Origin: Prolixibacteraceae bacterium
GTDB lineage: Bacteria > Bacteroidota > Bacteroidia > Bacteroidales > Prolixibacteraceae
Assembly (NCBI GenBank): GCA_023229575.1
Contig: JALNYZ010000052.1
Coordinates: forward strand, 1 to 19,016
Direction: 5' to 3'
DNA length: 19,016 nucleotides
The position numbers were made by a program, and so were the translations under genes. This document shows positions 1 to 8,308 of this stretch, piece after piece. Every line of letters starts with the position of its first letter. Within the stretch, counting starts at the first letter, position 1. A model generated the notes under the pieces. That model was not told where the DNA came from, searched no databases, and saw nothing but the letters and a program-made list of their open reading frames with translations.

Positions 1-257
1 TCTCCTGGAAAAATTCGAATATCAGAAACCAATTCTAGATATTGTATGATATGCAAGGGATTGAGGTCACCATCAAAAAATGAATTGATCCTGCTGTTGG
101 TTTCAAAATTGATATATACAAACTTGTCATAATAGGTAGTTGCAAATTCCTTCAAAATATAAGTCTTGCCTACCTGCCGTGCGCCATTCAAAATAAGTGG
201 TTTCCGGTCCGGACTATTTTTCCAATGAATGAGTCGATCAATGATCTTTCGCTCCAT
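1..257 (-). CDS. AAA ATPase, DUF4143-type, N-terminal part (cut by window edge)
   Basis: The first 85 residues are visible, starting with ATG at 257 (MERKIIDRLIHW...). The pattern 'RKPLILNGARQVGKT' around residues 18-32 holds a Walker A P-loop (GARQVGKT, residues 25-32), and the following K-E-F and 'YINFE' match the start of the stand-alone ATPases that carry a C-terminal DUF4143 domain. This family is widespread in Bacteroidota and archaea; its physiological role is not established. The rest of the protein lies beyond base 1. It starts 63 bp after the stop of the GH99-like gene and is preceded by a 68-bp palindrome holding its likely promoter, so it probably has its own transcript. No Shine-Dalgarno-like site is seen. 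Family call is firm; function is unknown. Confidence 0.85.
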   Translation of the reverse strand, partial: MERKIIDRLIHWKNSPDRKPLILNGARQVGKTYILKEFATTYYDKFVYINFETNSRINSFFDGDLNPLHIIQYLELVSDIRIFPG

Positions 258-279
258 AGTATGCGTTGATGAGTTCGTT

Positions 280-347
280 GTAAAAGTAACATTTACTATG
301 AATTAATCAAATTATTTTGACTAATTAATAGTAAATGTTACTTTTAC
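280..347. repeat. 68-bp palindrome upstream of the left ATPase
   Basis: The outer arms 280-298 (GTAAAAGTAACATTTACTA) and 329-347 are perfect 19-bp inverted copies. The inner 15 positions per side (299-313 against 314-328) pair with only three mismatches, so 31 of 34 positions match. The right arm lies inside the last codons and stop of the GH99-like gene. The element could be an operator for the ATPase gene, a cruciform, or the terminal hairpin of the GH99-like transcript. It carries TAACATTTA at 287-295 and its inverse at 332-340, similar to a motif in the palindrome at 16772-16825. Confidence 0.9.
281..311 (-). promoter_or_regulatory. Candidate Bacteroidota promoter for the left ATPase
   Basis: On the minus strand a TTTG (308-311) is followed after 19 bp by TACTTTTA (281-288), one mismatch from the TAnnTTTG consensus of Bacteroidota primary-sigma promoters. 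A start near 275 would give a leader of about 18 nt to the ATG at 257. Both elements lie within the palindrome, which would let a dimeric binder block transcription. Predicted by eye only. Confidence 0.45.
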
Positions 348-1532
348 CGCCTCCAGAAACTTCATCCCATTCACAGTATCGGGTTCCAGATAGCTTCCTT
401 CGGTCCATTCGTTCCAGCAATTGATGTTCATGATACGGGGTCCATTCGGATCGGCCAGTAATTTATCCTTTGTCATCTTTAGCGCTGTTTTAAAGTTTTC
501 AGGAGTATTGTTTTTGATTGTATTCATAAAAGGATAACCGACATTGGCCCACTCCGATTTCAGGTCACAACGCGGACTTGGATCCCAACCCATTGTAACG
601 TTTGGAAAATAAGGGACTCCATATTCTGTTTTTGCCTTGTCCCAATGTGAGAAATACCGGTCCCTTACCCAATTGTAATATGTTTGTGTATCGGGTAATT
701 CTGTATGATGAATCCAAACATAGGATGTGGCTGAATCAAATCCCAGCATTTTAATCAGTTCCAGCGTATTGGCTGGCGCCTTTTCAACGGGCAGGATGGG
801 CTTTCCCCAGGCGACCAAGTTCCAGTGAACACCTTTTAACCCGGTAGCAATTGCTTTTTCACGCATCCGGTCCATCGCCGCTTTGGTGGCTTCCATACTG
901 CCAAAGCCTTCCACAAATTTCTGAACATCGTACACCGAGAAATAGGCTTTTCCATCTATTTTCCAGTAATTCGGTTTGGCGAAATATTCTTTGATCACGA
1001 AATCACATATCTCATCAAATCGTTTTGGGGAAACTTTGCCAGGGTAAAGTAATTTTTGCGCTGCCCCTCGTGCATAAGGGTGAATATCGACCCAATCGTG
1101 GTTGGCCCACATCAAGCCGAATTTTATGCGATCACAATTCTTTGCTTTCAGAAAACCTTCGTCGATGCAGCGGTTCAGGAATGGGCCGTCTTCGTACATG
1201 TACCAGTCGAAAATAAAACAATCAACACCATTATCTGCGGCGGCGTCAATTTTCATTGCCATCACTTTCGGGTCTTTTTCATCCACATACCCCCACAACG
1301 GAACATTGGGTTGACGATGCCCCGGAAACCTTGGCTGAGCAGCTTTTACCAGTTCCCATTCCGACCATCCGGGGCCCTTGTTTATTACATTCCGGGGGTC
1401 GTCGGTATGGTAGTTTGCAAAATAATAGGCTGCCACGGTTATTTTATCAGCGCCTGAAATGGCTTTTTTACCTGAAATACAAGCTGCCAAAACAGCTAAA
1501 AAAATAATTGCAATTGAAAGATCCTTTTTCAT
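321..1532 (-). CDS. GH99/WbsX-like glycoside hydrolase, lipoprotein
   Basis: 403 residues. The N-terminus has a short hydrophobic segment ending in a lipobox (LAAC, Cys18), so it is a predicted lipoprotein. The body matches the GH99-like/WbsX (PF14307-type) family: 'AAYYFANYH' at about 34-42, 'GWSEWELVK' at 55-63, 'DCFIFDWY' at 104-111 and a C-terminal NEWTEG (374-379). Known GH99 endo-alpha-mannosidases use two glutamates spaced three apart in an NEWxEG motif; E375 and E378 fit that pair, so an alpha-linked, mannose-like glycan is possible but unproven. It is the last gene of the PUL and is separated from the sulfatases by 378 bp holding a decayed ORF, so it may be transcribed apart from them. 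The last codons and stop lie in the right arm of a palindrome, which may have replaced the natural C-terminus. Confidence 0.8.
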   Translation of the reverse strand: MKKDLSIAIIFLAVLAACISGKKAISGADKITVAAYYFANYHTDDPRNVINKGPGWSEWELVKAAQPRFPGHRQPNVPLWGYVDEKDPKVMAMKIDAAADNGVDCFIFDWYMYEDGPFLNRCIDEGFLKAKNCDRIKFGLMWANHDWVDIHPYARGAAQKLLYPGKVSPKRFDEICDFVIKEYFAKPNYWKIDGKAYFSVYDVQKFVEGFGSMEATKAAMDRMREKAIATGLKGVHWNLVAWGKPILPVEKAPANTLELIKMLGFDSATSYVWIHHTELPDTQTYYNWVRDRYFSHWDKAKTEYGVPYFPNVTMGWDPSPRCDLKSEWANVGYPFMNTIKNNTPENFKTALKMTKDKLLADPNGPRIMNINCWNEWTEGSYLEPDTVNGMKFLEAVKVTFTIN

Positions 1533-1606
1533 GGTTTAGTTTCTTAAGTTATTTTGATTTTTTGAAGAAATTATATTGACCCCCATTATTCCAATCTCAC
1601 GATCAG

Positions 1607-1890
1607 CTACGTATAATTTTGTAGTAAATTTTGAAGAATTTTGTCAGAATCAACAGGTATTGTATAGATTTTTGCGTAATCTGTATTTTTCATTTTTACC
1701 GATATAAGTTCATTTGCAAAAAAGTTAGATAAGGCATCAATGTTCTTACCAACTATTAAAGGGACAACCTAAGTTACTCCATCTTGGTATATCTCAACAA
1801 TCTTGTATTACGAGCAACCATTTTATCCTTAAATGTTGGTGAAAAAGATGAACCCAGGCATTGGATTTTCTCAAACTCCTGGTTGGTCAT
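1607..1890 (-). pseudogene. Decayed ORF fragment between sulfatase and GH99-like gene
   Basis: The 378-bp gap 1533-1910 has no intact gene but looks coding in pieces. From ATG at 1890, 38 codons run to a TAA at 1774-1776 (begins MTNQEFEKIQCLGSSF). In another frame, a stretch beginning YKIVEIYQDGVT is broken by TAG at 1769-1771 and continues as VVPLIVGKNIDALSNFF... for 53 residues to TAG at 1607-1609. Amino acid composition looks protein-like on both sides of one frameshift and one stop, which suggests a broken small gene. I do not recognise the family. It could also be chance in AT-rich DNA. Confidence 0.4.
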
Positions 1891-1910
1891 CAAATTATTT
1901 TTACCTATAA

Positions 1911-3299
1911 TTAACGAGCTTCTTTCTTCAGTTCGTTGAAACGTTCTTTCAAGGCACTGATCTCCGGTTGATCTTTCTTAATTGTAATGCTGTTATGTTC
2001 TTCATATGGGTCTCTTTTCAGGTCAAAATACTCTTCATATTGATAGTCGGGCCAATAAATATATTTGTTGTGATGAGTCACCAATGCTTCGGACGAGGGA
2101 ATGAAAGTTATGTTATTCACAACAGGATGCTCGTAATAAAAGTCCTGACGCCACTTTGGTGATTTAGAATTCAGGTACAAAGCAGAAAGATCGCTCCCCT
2201 GAATGGCAGAAGGAATAGGAGTCCCTGTCGCTGCAATAATAGTTGGAGCAATGTCGATGTTTAATACGAATTCATTGCTAGAAGAATTATTTTTTGAGGG
2301 AGATAGCCGGGGATCACGAACAATTAATGGAATGCGTATCGATTCTTCGTACGGATACCATTTATCAGCAAGTTGATGGTCTGATTGGAAATACCCGTTG
2401 TCACCCATAAAAATGATCAGCGTATTTTCGTAAACGCCCTGGGCTTTCAACTCTTCCACAATTTTGCCAATAGCCAGATCCATTTCTGTGAGCATCCTGT
2501 AATAAGCTTTCATGTACCGCTGATATTTTTCAGGTGAATCAAATCGCCAGTGCCAGCGGTTCCGGCCTTCGTTTTTTTCACTGCTAATAAATGGGGGGAG
2601 CGCTTTTAAGGCCTTTTCAGTAGCTGTTTTTGGAACCGGAATCAAATCGTTTTGGTAATATTTTTCACTTTCAGGCTGATATCGGTACTGATCAGGATGT
2701 TGATCCTGGGCATGTGTGGCAAAAAAGCCTACCGACAGCAGAAATGGTTTCTCTTTAGGCCGGTTTTTCAGGAAGACAAGCGCATCCTTTTCGTTTTTTG
2801 CCGTGACATGAACCGAATCACCTTTCCCTTCGGGCAACCAGTGTTTCCCTTCGTATTCAACACTGTAATCGAATTGATTTTCTTTTATTTTACCAACCCC
2901 GTATTTTCCCACATAACCGGTCCAGTAACCAGCTTTCCGTAAAATGGCAGGATAGGTTTCCTCCAGTGCCTTTTCAGGTAACTGCACTCCAAATTGGGTC
3001 ACATGATGTCGGCTCATGTATTGTCCTGATAAAATGGTTGCACGGCTAACCATACAAATGGCAGTGGTTACACAGGCATTGTTAAACCTAACTCCTTCAC
3101 GCGAAAGCTGATCGATGTTGGGTGTAATCACGATGGGATTTCCCATACATCCCAGCGAATTCCAACGTAAATCGTCGGCCAGTAGAAACACTACATTCAT
3201 TTTGCCGGCAGCCTGAATATTGGGTGAAAGCATGGCAAAACCAACCCCTAAACAGACTGGTTTTGCGATTTTTAAAAATATGGATGCTTTATTAGTCAT
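1911..3299 (-). CDS. Secreted sulfatase, S1 family, with CMVSR active-site motif
   Basis: 462 residues with a signal peptide (about 1-31, ending IQAAG). The alkaline-phosphatase-like sulfatase fold is seen from 'MNVVFLLADDLRWNSLGC' (34-51; D42 and D43 are metal ligands), the signature ICMVSRATILSG (81-92) with Cys82 as predicted formylglycine residue, 'GKYGVG' (131-136), 'ATHAQDQ' (H196), and 'GDNGYFQSDHQLADKWYPYEES' region (299-320; D300 and N301 metal ligands, K313 near the active site). Two departures stand out: Val84 replaces the usual Pro/Ala of the C-x-P/A-x-R maturation signature, and the usual K-W-H is K-Y-G. It releases sulfate from a carbohydrate ester in the periplasm or at the cell surface; the target position is unknown. 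It lies 36 bp after the middle sulfatase gene, the last of the tightly spaced run. Confidence 0.88.
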   Translation of the reverse strand: MTNKASIFLKIAKPVCLGVGFAMLSPNIQAAGKMNVVFLLADDLRWNSLGCMGNPIVITPNIDQLSREGVRFNNACVTTAICMVSRATILSGQYMSRHHVTQFGVQLPEKALEETYPAILRKAGYWTGYVGKYGVGKIKENQFDYSVEYEGKHWLPEGKGDSVHVTAKNEKDALVFLKNRPKEKPFLLSVGFFATHAQDQHPDQYRYQPESEKYYQNDLIPVPKTATEKALKALPPFISSEKNEGRNRWHWRFDSPEKYQRYMKAYYRMLTEMDLAIGKIVEELKAQGVYENTLIIFMGDNGYFQSDHQLADKWYPYEESIRIPLIVRDPRLSPSKNNSSSNEFVLNIDIAPTIIAATGTPIPSAIQGSDLSALYLNSKSPKWRQDFYYEHPVVNNITFIPSSEALVTHHNKYIYWPDYQYEEYFDLKRDPYEEHNSITIKKDQPEISALKERFNELKKEAR

Positions 3300-3335
3300 T
3301 GGAATCTAAATTTGATGGGTTAAGTGCTTTGCAAC

Positions 3336-4787
3336 CTATTTCAGAACATCCACTGGCCTGATGTAAGGTGGATTATCCCACTGCTCCGGGGTTGCCACTT
3401 TCATAAAATCAACTTCCTCCCAAAACTTATCATTGTATTTGGTCATCCATTGTTGGGTAAGCATCGAAAGTTTTTCTTTTACCTCGGCCATTTTTGGATT
3501 TGCAAACAGATTATTTAATTGAAAAGGATCATTGTTCCTGTCGAACAAAACGCTGTGCAATGAACCTTCAGTGGCGTCTTTCTGTGTCGAGAAAGTAAAA
3601 TCACGTGTAATTACGCCCCGGGAACCTTTCCCCTCGTACAACCAAATCGGGACATAATCCACTGCGTTTTCATCGTTGTCAAGGATTGCTTTGCACAGGT
3701 TCTTCCCATGACACTCTTTCGGAACGTCAAGTCCCATCAGGCCAAGAATAGAGGGCATTATATCCATAGCGCTGAATAGTAACCCTGTGGTAGCGTTTAG
3801 CCGTATTTTGCCCGGCCAGCGTAGCAGAAATGGAGTATGACAAGAATAATCGTGGGGATACTGTTTGGGATAAACAGCATCGTCAAAATCAAGCATATCG
3901 CCGTGATCGGAGGTAAAAACTACAATGGTATTTTTGTCTAGTTTCAGTTTTCTGAGTTTTTCCATTATTTGCCCAAATGCTATGTCAACACCGGTCGTCA
4001 TAGCCATCTGTCCATGAACCATCCTTCTGTGATCGGGCGTATTCTCAATCCCTGGCCGCATTTGGATGCTATCGCGGTTATACATGGCCATTAATTCCTC
4101 GGGAGCATCATATTGATAATGCATCAGCCCGTCTGCACCCCTAAATTTGCCCAAGTCGTGCGGCGCATGCCAGGAGACGAATAAGGCGAATGGTTTTGTG
4201 GCAGTTTTTCGGCTTTCGAGGTACTCCGATGCCTGATCCGTCTGTCCGTAAACTTCCCATTTGTCGAAAAAGACTTTTTGACCTTCTTCGCTCCAGTAAA
4301 AACATTTTCCGGCACGAAAATCAACATGGCAATTGTTGCTTTCAAACAGTTCATCAAACCCGTAGCGCATTTCACCTTTGGGAATTGGACGGTCGCGCTC
4401 GCCCCCCAATAAATGCCATTTCCCGATATAAGCTGTGTTATAACCGGCATCACGCAATACTTCGGCAAATTTCTTTCCATGCCCCGGAACAAGAGGTTTA
4501 TCGTTAACAAAAGCTCCGTTATACAACGATTGTTGACCACTCATCAGCAGTCCACGAAAAGGGGTGCAAATGGGTGAGTTCGAAAAACAATGCGTAAACC
4601 GCACTCCCTGTTTTGAAAATTCATCCAGGTTAGGGGTTTTAATCTGTTTGTTTCCGTAGCAACCTACCATATCAAAAGTTTGCTGGTCGGAAAAGATGAA
4701 TACCAGGTTTGGCTTTTCAACCTTCTCCGTGGCCGAAGAAAGCAGCAGCATTGCTGACATTGCAATGGTAATTGGCTTTGCGTTCAT
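3336..4787 (-). CDS. Secreted sulfatase, S1 family, with CTPFR active-site motif
   Basis: 483 residues with a short hydrophobic N-terminus (about 5-20). Sulfatase landmarks in order: 'PNLVFIFSDQQTFDMVGCYG' region (26-45; D34 metal ligand), SPICTPFRGLLMSG (71-84) with Cys74 as predicted formylglycine, 'IGKWHLLG' (121-128; K123, H125), 'SWHAPHDLGKF' (205-215) and 'FTSDHGD' (291-297; D294, H295). The signature C-T-P-F-R keeps Pro and Arg, so maturation by an anaerobic sulfatase-maturating enzyme is expected; no such enzyme is encoded in the window. The sequence differs clearly from both neighbouring sulfatases, which suggests a different sulfate position or linkage. Spacing is 45 bp from the gene before and 36 bp to the next, consistent with co-transcription. 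Confidence 0.92.
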   Translation of the reverse strand: MNAKPITIAMSAMLLLSSATEKVEKPNLVFIFSDQQTFDMVGCYGNKQIKTPNLDEFSKQGVRFTHCFSNSPICTPFRGLLMSGQQSLYNGAFVNDKPLVPGHGKKFAEVLRDAGYNTAYIGKWHLLGGERDRPIPKGEMRYGFDELFESNNCHVDFRAGKCFYWSEEGQKVFFDKWEVYGQTDQASEYLESRKTATKPFALFVSWHAPHDLGKFRGADGLMHYQYDAPEELMAMYNRDSIQMRPGIENTPDHRRMVHGQMAMTTGVDIAFGQIMEKLRKLKLDKNTIVVFTSDHGDMLDFDDAVYPKQYPHDYSCHTPFLLRWPGKIRLNATTGLLFSAMDIMPSILGLMGLDVPKECHGKNLCKAILDNDENAVDYVPIWLYEGKGSRGVITRDFTFSTQKDATEGSLHSVLFDRNNDPFQLNNLFANPKMAEVKEKLSMLTQQWMTKYNDKFWEEVDFMKVATPEQWDNPPYIRPVDVLK

Positions 4788-4832
4788 ATATTTTAATATT
4801 TCTTACACTTTTTACTTTTTTATAGTATTTTA

Positions 4833-6557
4833 CTATTTCTTGTTATCGATAGCCTCTTTCGAAACTACTCCAACACGATCAGCCCATTTATTATACTGTT
4901 CTATCATCTGATTTACTAACTCAGGATATTTACTGCTTAAATCTATAAGTTCAGAACGGTCAGATCTGAGATCATATAGTTCCCATGTTTTGAACCTTTT
5001 TGACGAATTATCATAAACCGATACCAATTTCCAGTCAGCTGATCTCATTGCCCTATTTCCTTTAAACTCCCAGAACAGTGGATTTTCTCTTTTTAATGAC
5101 ATTCCTTTTAAAGCCGGCAAAAGACTAATACCTTCCATTGGTGGAATCTTATTCCCATTATAGTTTTCAGGATATTTTCCACCCGCGAATTCAAGAAGGG
5201 TAGGCATTAAATCTATGATGTGTCCAGGTTGCCGGATAATTTTCCCTCCTTTAATTCTTTCAGGAAACCATGCAATAAAGGGAGTGGCAATACCTCCTTC
5301 ATGCACCCATGTTTTGAACATCCTGAATGGAGTATTACTGACATTTGCCCAGGGTGTACCATATGCTTCAAACGAATCAGGGGAGCCTATTTCGCCCGTA
5401 GTGAGGAAAGATTTGCTCAGACCCTTAATGTCTTGACTACAACCACCATTGTCTGAAAGAAATAGGATCAAAGTATTTTCGAGATCTCCCATTAGGGTCA
5501 ATTGTTCAATAACCTGGCCAATGCCTTGGTCCATACGGTCAATCATTGCAGCATAAACAGCCATTTTTTGGTCCCACATCCTTTTTTCTTCGTTTGAAAG
5601 ACTATCCCATTCGGGAGAATTATCATCGCGTGGTGAAAGCTTTGTAGAAGAATCAATGACGCCAAGTTTAAGCATTCTCTCATATCGCTCTTGTCTTAGT
5701 TTATCCCATCCCTTCATGTATTTTCCACAATATTTTGCTATATCTTCAGGCAAGGCGTGTAAAGGCCAGTGTGGCGCAGTATAGGCCAGGTACAGGAAAA
5801 AGGGGTCTTTTTTTGCTGATCTCTGCTTAAGAAAAGATAATGCGTAATCGGTAATTGCATCTGTCAAATAATAGAGGCTGTCTGGCGGATTAAAATCTGA
5901 ATTATCAAACATTATCCTGGTCGCAGACTGATTGTTACGATCCGGAATACGTTGAAAATAGCTTCTTGCACCAGGAATTAATCTGAAATACCTGTCGAAG
6001 CCACGTTTTGCGGGTAACGTTTCAGGTTTGCTACCCACATGCCATTTGCCTGAAATGTAGGTATTGTACCCATTGTATTTCAATGCCTCGGCTAGTGTAA
6101 CGCACTGTGTATTCAGATAACCCTGGTAGGATGGATAGCCAAGATCATTGACCATACATCCCACTCCTGCCTGGTGCTGGTAAAGTCCTGTAAGAAGGGA
6201 TGATCTGGTGGGGCAACATACCGAGGCGTTATAAAATTGAGTAAACCTAATCCCCTGTTGTGCCAGTTTATCCAAATTTGGTGTCTGTATTTCAGAACCA
6301 TAGCATCCGATATCGGAGTAGCCCATATCATCGGCCAGTATAAGAATAATATTAGGTTGTTGTTCTGCTTTTTGGCAATATGCACTGGGTGATAAAGCTG
6401 GTACTGACAGCAGACAAAATGTAAATACAGGAAATGCCTTTGCAGGAATCCTGCTTTTTCTATCTTTCGGAGCAAAAGACAAGGTTGCCATTTCACCCGT
6501 GCCACTATTCCCTTTTATCCTGTTAAGAAAAAATCGTCTCCATGAATGCTTATCCAT
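4833..6557 (-). CDS. Secreted arylsulfatase-like sulfatase, probably S1_4 subfamily, CCPTR motif
   Basis: 574 residues. Landmarks: 'PNIILILADDMGYSDIGCYG' region (68-87; D76, D77), SVCCPTRSSLLTG (112-124) with Cys114 as predicted formylglycine, 'GKWHVG' (170-175), 'APHWPLHALPED' (261-272; H263) and 'LSDNGGC' (367-373; D369, N370). The CCPTR...LYQHQAGVG stretch and the APHWPLHALPEDIAKY run resemble the S1_4 group; the subfamily call is by recall. The N-terminus is long: an arginine-rich stretch precedes the hydrophobic export segment at about 41-60. Met23 (ATG at 6491) is an alternative start that would give a more normal signal peptide. It is the first sulfatase after the oxidoreductase, with a 36-bp gap, in the susC-led transcript. 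Confidence 0.92.
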   Translation of the reverse strand: MDKHSWRRFFLNRIKGNSGTGEMATLSFAPKDRKSRIPAKAFPVFTFCLLSVPALSPSAYCQKAEQQPNIILILADDMGYSDIGCYGSEIQTPNLDKLAQQGIRFTQFYNASVCCPTRSSLLTGLYQHQAGVGCMVNDLGYPSYQGYLNTQCVTLAEALKYNGYNTYISGKWHVGSKPETLPAKRGFDRYFRLIPGARSYFQRIPDRNNQSATRIMFDNSDFNPPDSLYYLTDAITDYALSFLKQRSAKKDPFFLYLAYTAPHWPLHALPEDIAKYCGKYMKGWDKLRQERYERMLKLGVIDSSTKLSPRDDNSPEWDSLSNEEKRMWDQKMAVYAAMIDRMDQGIGQVIEQLTLMGDLENTLILFLSDNGGCSQDIKGLSKSFLTTGEIGSPDSFEAYGTPWANVSNTPFRMFKTWVHEGGIATPFIAWFPERIKGGKIIRQPGHIIDLMPTLLEFAGGKYPENYNGNKIPPMEGISLLPALKGMSLKRENPLFWEFKGNRAMRSADWKLVSVYDNSSKRFKTWELYDLRSDRSELIDLSSKYPELVNQMIEQYNKWADRVGVVSKEAIDNKK

Positions 6558-6593
6558 ATTTCAATGTATTTTGTTGTAATTATATTGTCATAA

Positions 6594-8291
6594 TTACCAG
6601 GTAAGTTTTTGCCCAAGGGAGATTAGTTTTTCCTTGTACTTTTTTATATCAATATCCTGGACATCAACATTCTCTTTTATCGCCTGAATTGCAGCAATCC
6701 CTGCAGATTCACCGCATATCATAAAAACAGGTTCCATGCGGGCAGAGGCATAACCTAAATGGGTTGCAGAAACACAAACTGGAACCAACAGATTAATACA
6801 TTCATCTTTTTTAGGCGTAATTGAACGATATGATATGGGATAGGGCACATTGGTTGGCCCATTTGCACCTCCAACAAACATGTTCCCTTCCAATCCTACA
6901 TATATTTTCCCATCTTCCTTAAACCATATTCTCCTCGATGGGTAAGTATCAATTCCGTATTGTGCCAATGCGATTGGGTCATCAATCTGAGTCTTGTTGT
7001 AAACATCATGGGCACTAATTGTATATCTTCCAACTAATCGACGAGATTCCCTGATATATAGCTGATTGGGCCAGCCATGGGTCTCAGGGTGGTACCTGAT
7101 ATCTAAACCCAGGTTTGCTGTATGTTCACGAAATTTTTCAGGAACCCTTGTGTCAGTACTTAAAAAATAATGTAATCCACTGAGGTAATCCTGATGGTAT
7201 TTCCAGATTCGAGCTTTAGTAGCATAATCCCCATTTGCATAAAGATGACTTACTCCTACAGGAGCCATCGTAAATAGTGAGTTACGTTGGTAGTTGTATT
7301 CCCCTGCGTTTTTCCAACCCGGGAATATCCAACTTAGCCTTTGGAATAATATATCCTGATCAGCAATATCCTTTTTCAGGTTTTCAATGTATCGCCCTAC
7401 CAATTCATAATTATGCGGATCATAATCTTTTGGGACTTTGAATTCAATCTTGAATTTAGGATCAGTGGTTACATAAAATCGAAAATTATAGGCTTGGATA
7501 TAATGGTCACCCGCTCCTATTGTATTGTTAAAACAGTCTTCAACCATTGGCAATAAACCACTTCCGCTGTTACCCTTTTCTATAAAGGGATCTAAAGGAG
7601 TAATGTTGGTAGGTTCACAATTTCCTGCATTGCTTTCAGCGAAATCAATTGCAGATTCCCTTCCAGTTCTGAAAGAGACGCCACTTCTGGCCATCAATTC
7701 CCCTTCATAACCAGCATCAATATAAACTTTAGCCTTTACCTTCAAATTAAATTCTTTTTCCGGTTTGGCAACCGGACATCCGGTTTCATCAAAAGGGGCA
7801 TAATCAAAAAATGTTTCATTGATCTTTCCTCTGTTTTTAATGCAACTTCTAATTCTATGCTCATATATTACCTGAATGCTATTCTGATTTAAGATTTTCA
7901 AAAAATCGTCACGAACCTGTACGGGACTCATCGTCTTGCTAATTTTTCGTAACACTGAATCAGAAATATTTTGAACAGATTTACCTGTTCCCAGGACTTT
8001 CATATATTCTCTAGTTCTTCCTCCAACAGCTTCAAAGTTTGGACAATCCTGAATCGGTTTAACACCTGCTCCGAGAATACCTCCAACCCATTTTCCCGGT
8101 TCAATTATGACAACAGAATAACCTTCCGCTTTAATGGCAATTGCTGCCAAAATACCTGAAGGGGTTGCACAATATATGCAAACATCCGCATCAATAGATT
8201 TTTCAGATGGTCTTACTTTAGTTGAGCAGTATATATTTGTGGATGATGCAATTACAAAAAACGCTAGTACAAACAAAAAATAGCCTTTCAT
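6594..8291 (-). CDS. Exported FAD-dependent oxidoreductase (FAD_oxidored type)
   Basis: 565 residues with an N-terminal signal peptide (about 1-22), so the flavoprotein is exported. The dinucleotide-binding start is 'DADVCIYCATPSGILAAIAIKAEGYSVVIIEP' region (35-65), the 'xGATPxGIxAA' variant of the Rossmann glycine motif typical of PF12831 proteins; E64 would bind the adenosine ribose. 'KWVGGILGAG' (67-76) follows. Near the C-terminus 'SATHLGYASARMEPVFMICGESAGIAA' is the second FAD-contact region of the family. Members are often encoded in Bacteroidota and Planctomycetota glycan loci beside sulfatases; the substrate is generally not known, and oxidation of a sugar or uronic acid is only a guess. 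It lies between susD and the first sulfatase, 61 bp after susD with a terminator-like hairpin in the gap. Confidence 0.85.
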   Translation of the reverse strand: MKGYFLFVLAFFVIASSTNIYCSTKVRPSEKSIDADVCIYCATPSGILAAIAIKAEGYSVVIIEPGKWVGGILGAGVKPIQDCPNFEAVGGRTREYMKVLGTGKSVQNISDSVLRKISKTMSPVQVRDDFLKILNQNSIQVIYEHRIRSCIKNRGKINETFFDYAPFDETGCPVAKPEKEFNLKVKAKVYIDAGYEGELMARSGVSFRTGRESAIDFAESNAGNCEPTNITPLDPFIEKGNSGSGLLPMVEDCFNNTIGAGDHYIQAYNFRFYVTTDPKFKIEFKVPKDYDPHNYELVGRYIENLKKDIADQDILFQRLSWIFPGWKNAGEYNYQRNSLFTMAPVGVSHLYANGDYATKARIWKYHQDYLSGLHYFLSTDTRVPEKFREHTANLGLDIRYHPETHGWPNQLYIRESRRLVGRYTISAHDVYNKTQIDDPIALAQYGIDTYPSRRIWFKEDGKIYVGLEGNMFVGGANGPTNVPYPISYRSITPKKDECINLLVPVCVSATHLGYASARMEPVFMICGESAGIAAIQAIKENVDVQDIDIKKYKEKLISLGQKLTW

Positions 8292-8308
8292 TTTATGTGT
8301 ATTTTTAA

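Noticed and set aside
1056..1457. Plus-strand ORF of 133 codons opposite the GH99-like gene
   Set aside because: It is antisense to a well-supported gene, has no recognisable domain and lies with several other overlapping shadow frames.
4124..4540. Minus-strand ORF of 138 codons inside the CTPFR sulfatase gene
   Set aside because: It is an out-of-frame shadow with no domain features.
6113..6505. Minus-strand ORF of 130 codons inside the CCPTR sulfatase gene
   Set aside because: It is an out-of-frame reading of the sulfatase, whose own frame holds all catalytic motifs.
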